The position numbers and the translations under genes are program-made. DNA of 64,000 nt. It comes from Candidatus Abyssobacteria bacterium SURF_17. Lineage in GTDB: Bacteria; Abyssobacteria; SURF-5. Positions 63,647-64,000 of the stretch are shown here, piece after piece. Positions within the stretch are counted from its first letter, which is position 1, and each line of letters starts with the position of its first letter. The notes beneath the pieces were generated by a model. That model ran no database searches. It saw nothing but the letters and a program-made list of their open reading frames with translations, and was not told where the DNA came from. The DNA is taken from positions 1 through 64,000 of the forward strand of contig QZKI01000015.1 of assembly GCA_003598055.1 (NCBI GenBank), in the 5' to 3' direction.

Positions 63647-64000
63647 TCCGCTCTCCTTGCGGGTTATCAATATGGTAGCCGAGGGATTGGGCGGCTCTTA
63701 CGATTACGGTTCTCAGCTCGTCCGGTTCAAACGGCTTGGCGATGAAATCGTATGCACCTTTCTCCATGGCCTCCCGGGCCGTCTCCATCATCGCGTAGCC
63801 GGTAATCATGATTACCTTGGTCCTTGACGATTTCCTCAAAACGTGTTCCAGGACTTGAATGCCGTCCACATCCTTCATGCGGATATCAGTCACTACTATG
63901 TCGAAGTTTTCCTCATCGATTCTCTTGAGCGCCTCCTTCGGGTCTTCGAAAACCTCCACTTTGCAACCCACCTTGGTGAGAGCCGGCTTGAGCCTCTTGC
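63639..64000 (-). CDS. Response regulator receiver protein, 5' part cut by the window edge
   Basis: The reading frame is open to the end of the window and continues beyond it. The track's first residue at 63971 is only an internal GTG (KVGCKVEVF). Visible are the phospho-acceptor strand FDIVVTDIRMKDVDGIQVLEHV, the Thr switch IMITGYAMMETAREAMEKGAYDFIAKPFEPDEL with the conserved Lys, and a short tail that ends at 63639. No output domain follows, so it is a single-domain receiver or has an unseen N-terminal part. It is probably the partner of the overlapping histidine kinase. Confidence 0.9.
   Translation of the reverse strand, partial: KRLKPALTKVGCKVEVFEDPKEALKRIDEENFDIVVTDIRMKDVDGIQVLEHVLRKSSRTKVIMITGYAMMETAREAMEKGAYDFIAKPFEPDELRTVIVRAAQSLGYHIDNPQGERNG

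Overview
The window looks like chromosome from an uncultured Gram-negative bacterium. The Gram-negative call rests on lpxK (lipid A 4'-kinase), a periplasm-facing amidase/GerMN/deacetylase set, and a MurE with the DNPR motif of meso-diaminopimelate-adding enzymes. The division and cell wall (dcw) gene order (mraZ ... murD-ftsW-murG-murC-murB-ftsQ-ftsA-ftsZ) resembles deltaproteobacteria and several candidate phyla. There is no rRNA or other phylogenetic marker RNA, so I do not name a phylum. G+C is moderately high in the core regions and lower in the first ~700 bases.

Layout. (1) 1-7.3 kb is an accessory, rearranged region. It holds an orphan small protein, a 5'-truncated IS1595-type transposase with a small partner ORF, and a broken N-terminal piece of a polytopic glycosyltransferase-like protein. 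A chimeric C-terminal copy of the membrane protein encoded at 5.0-6.8 kb follows, then two intact GT-C-like membrane proteins. (2) 7.3-8.1 kb encodes an exported protein with the N-terminal domain of CpaC/secretins, behind a good sigma70 promoter. (3) 8.1-38.6 kb is one ~30 kb minus-strand array. Read in the direction of transcription it is mraZ, a STAS gene, rsmH, ftsL, ftsI, murE, murF, mraY, murD, ftsW, murG, murC, murB, ftsQ, ftsA, ftsZ, a B12-type radical SAM gene, an exported unknown, smpB, ssrA (tmRNA), amidase, GerMN protein, divergent polysaccharide deacetylase, tsaD, dus, pilT, dprA, lpxK. The array starts at a TTGACA-17-TAAAAT promoter overlaid with 10-nt-spaced TGGNN repeats, which look like MraZ operators. 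(4) 38.9-43.4 kb holds a VOC protein, a response regulator with a degenerate GGDEF domain, wecB, an adenosine deaminase family gene and a small CxxC protein. (5) 43.7-49.5 kb is a complete Mrp/Mnh-type Na+/H+ antiporter operon (A-G). (6) 49.6-58.4 kb is a complete V/A-type ATPase operon (H-I-K-E-C-F-A-B-D). Its K subunit carries the LPGTQ / QG / ETYA set known to bind Na+. (7) 58.4-64 kb holds a convergent methyltransferase, a SulP transporter with a long helical insertion, and a histidine kinase with its response regulator running off the end.

How it fits together. The minus-strand array supplies nearly all cytoplasmic and early membrane steps of peptidoglycan synthesis and the divisome, plus peptidoglycan-trimming proteins and ribosome rescue. 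The right half pairs a multisubunit cation/proton antiporter with a probably Na+-coupled rotary ATPase, which suggests a sodium-linked energy economy. The points most worth follow-up are the STAS protein without a phosphorylatable serine inside the dcw cluster, the phased MraZ-box promoter, the Na+ signature of the ATPase beside mrp, the duplicated and chimeric glycosyltransferase region, and the conserved-looking radical SAM / exported protein / smpB / ssrA block.
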